Shown here piece by piece: positions 63,941 to 64,000 of a DNA stretch of 64,000 bases (position 1 is the first letter of the stretch; every line of letters begins with the position of its first letter). The notes beneath the pieces are model-generated. The model was given only the letters and a program-made list of their open reading frames with translations. It searched no databases and was not told the DNA's origin. Source of the DNA: an uncultured Lachnospiraceae bacterium. GTDB taxonomy: Bacteria; Bacillota; Clostridia; Lachnospirales; Lachnospiraceae. The position numbers and the translations under genes are program-made. Where the stretch lies: contig CATJIO010000107.1 in the NCBI GenBank assembly GCA_949740725.1, positions 48,592-112,591 of the forward strand, given 5' to 3'.

Positions 63941-64000
63941 GTTCCCAATTCCTGACGGGAATCTCTCGCTCCTTCGTGGAATGCAGTGGTACATAGGGCC
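63941..64000. repeat. Diverged second copy of the repeat element, cut by the window edge
   Basis: From GTTCCCAA onward the sequence repeats the layout of copy 1 (GTTCCCAA at 63744). CTCTCGCTCC recurs, then a variable part, then GCAGTGGTACATAGGGCC against GCAGCGGTGCGTAATGCCC in copy 1. The copies are about 197 bases apart, so the element is part of a tandem or dispersed family that continues beyond the window. Confidence 0.6.

Noticed and set aside
1-64000. CRISPR arrays, rRNA and tRNA genes, riboswitches
   Set aside because: No regularly spaced repeats, tRNA signatures or known riboswitch cores were seen on reading both strands; a covariance-model search was not possible here.

Overview
The window looks like chromosomal DNA of a spore-forming Clostridia, most likely a gut-type Lachnospiraceae. 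The grounds are the spore genes yyaC and spoVT, an RlmD with an Fe-S cysteine set, DUF6070/DUF5711-type proteins, strong AGGAGG ribosome sites, moderate GC with AT-rich accessory islands, and no plasmid or phage structural genes. Most genes lie on the minus strand. No rRNA, tRNA or CRISPR array was found. Family names come from reading the translations; no database search was possible.

Layout. (1) 1-5.5 kb: 3' end of an S9 peptidase, a LacI-type regulator with a probable self-operator, and topB followed by a leucine-rich-repeat protein and a DUF3783 protein. (2) 5.7-10.2 kb: a crp/fnr-type regulator leading a three-subunit xanthine-dehydrogenase-family molybdenum hydroxylase operon. (3) 10.3-11.8 kb: a small cupin with a repeat-rich promoter, and a MerR/GyrI-like regulator. 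(4) 11.9-17.4 kb: a gene graveyard. An intact BlaI-type repressor sits beside a broken BlaR1-type sensor, a broken penicillin-binding protein, DUF6070 lipoprotein copies and an IS1182-type transposase remnant. The same 12-bp dyad lies in both the blaI and the pbp promoters. (5) 17.5-22.7 kb: an AT-rich type III restriction-modification operon (XRE, mod, res) with a frameshifted neighbour. (6) 23.3-34.5 kb: housekeeping genes rlmD, yhaM, an HtrA-like protein lacking its catalytic triad, yitT-family, mutS2, a two-component system and a secreted wall-binding-type protein. (7) 34.5-51.8 kb: glucokinase, a DUF5711 protein, a membrane LysM protein with an MPN-like N-terminus, yyaC, then a long coupled run (tsaC, dCMP deaminase, radical SAM, exonuclease, 35-residue membrane peptide, vanW, HypE/PurM-like, Lrp, aminotransferase, trmL), and gdpP-rplI-dnaB. 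(8) 51.8-61.9 kb: a probable Amadori-compound (fructoselysine-like) locus made of an ABC importer, two FrlB-like SIS deglycases, a HAD phosphatase, a divergent GntR regulator, and a second operon of DMT transporter, FrlD-like kinase and HAD phosphatase. (9) 61.9-64 kb: spoVT, a metallophosphoesterase, and a large palindromic repeat element present in two diverged copies.

How genes work together. The sugar locus reads as import, 6-phosphorylation, then deglycation to glucose-6-phosphate and an amine, with GntR control and possible amine export. The bla region reads as a beta-lactam-responsive circuit whose repressor and operators survive although sensor and target are dead. I found no convincing wholly new system. 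The best leads are the relict BlaI regulon, the MPN-like/LysM spore-neighbour protein, the HtrA-like pseudoprotease and the terminal repeat.
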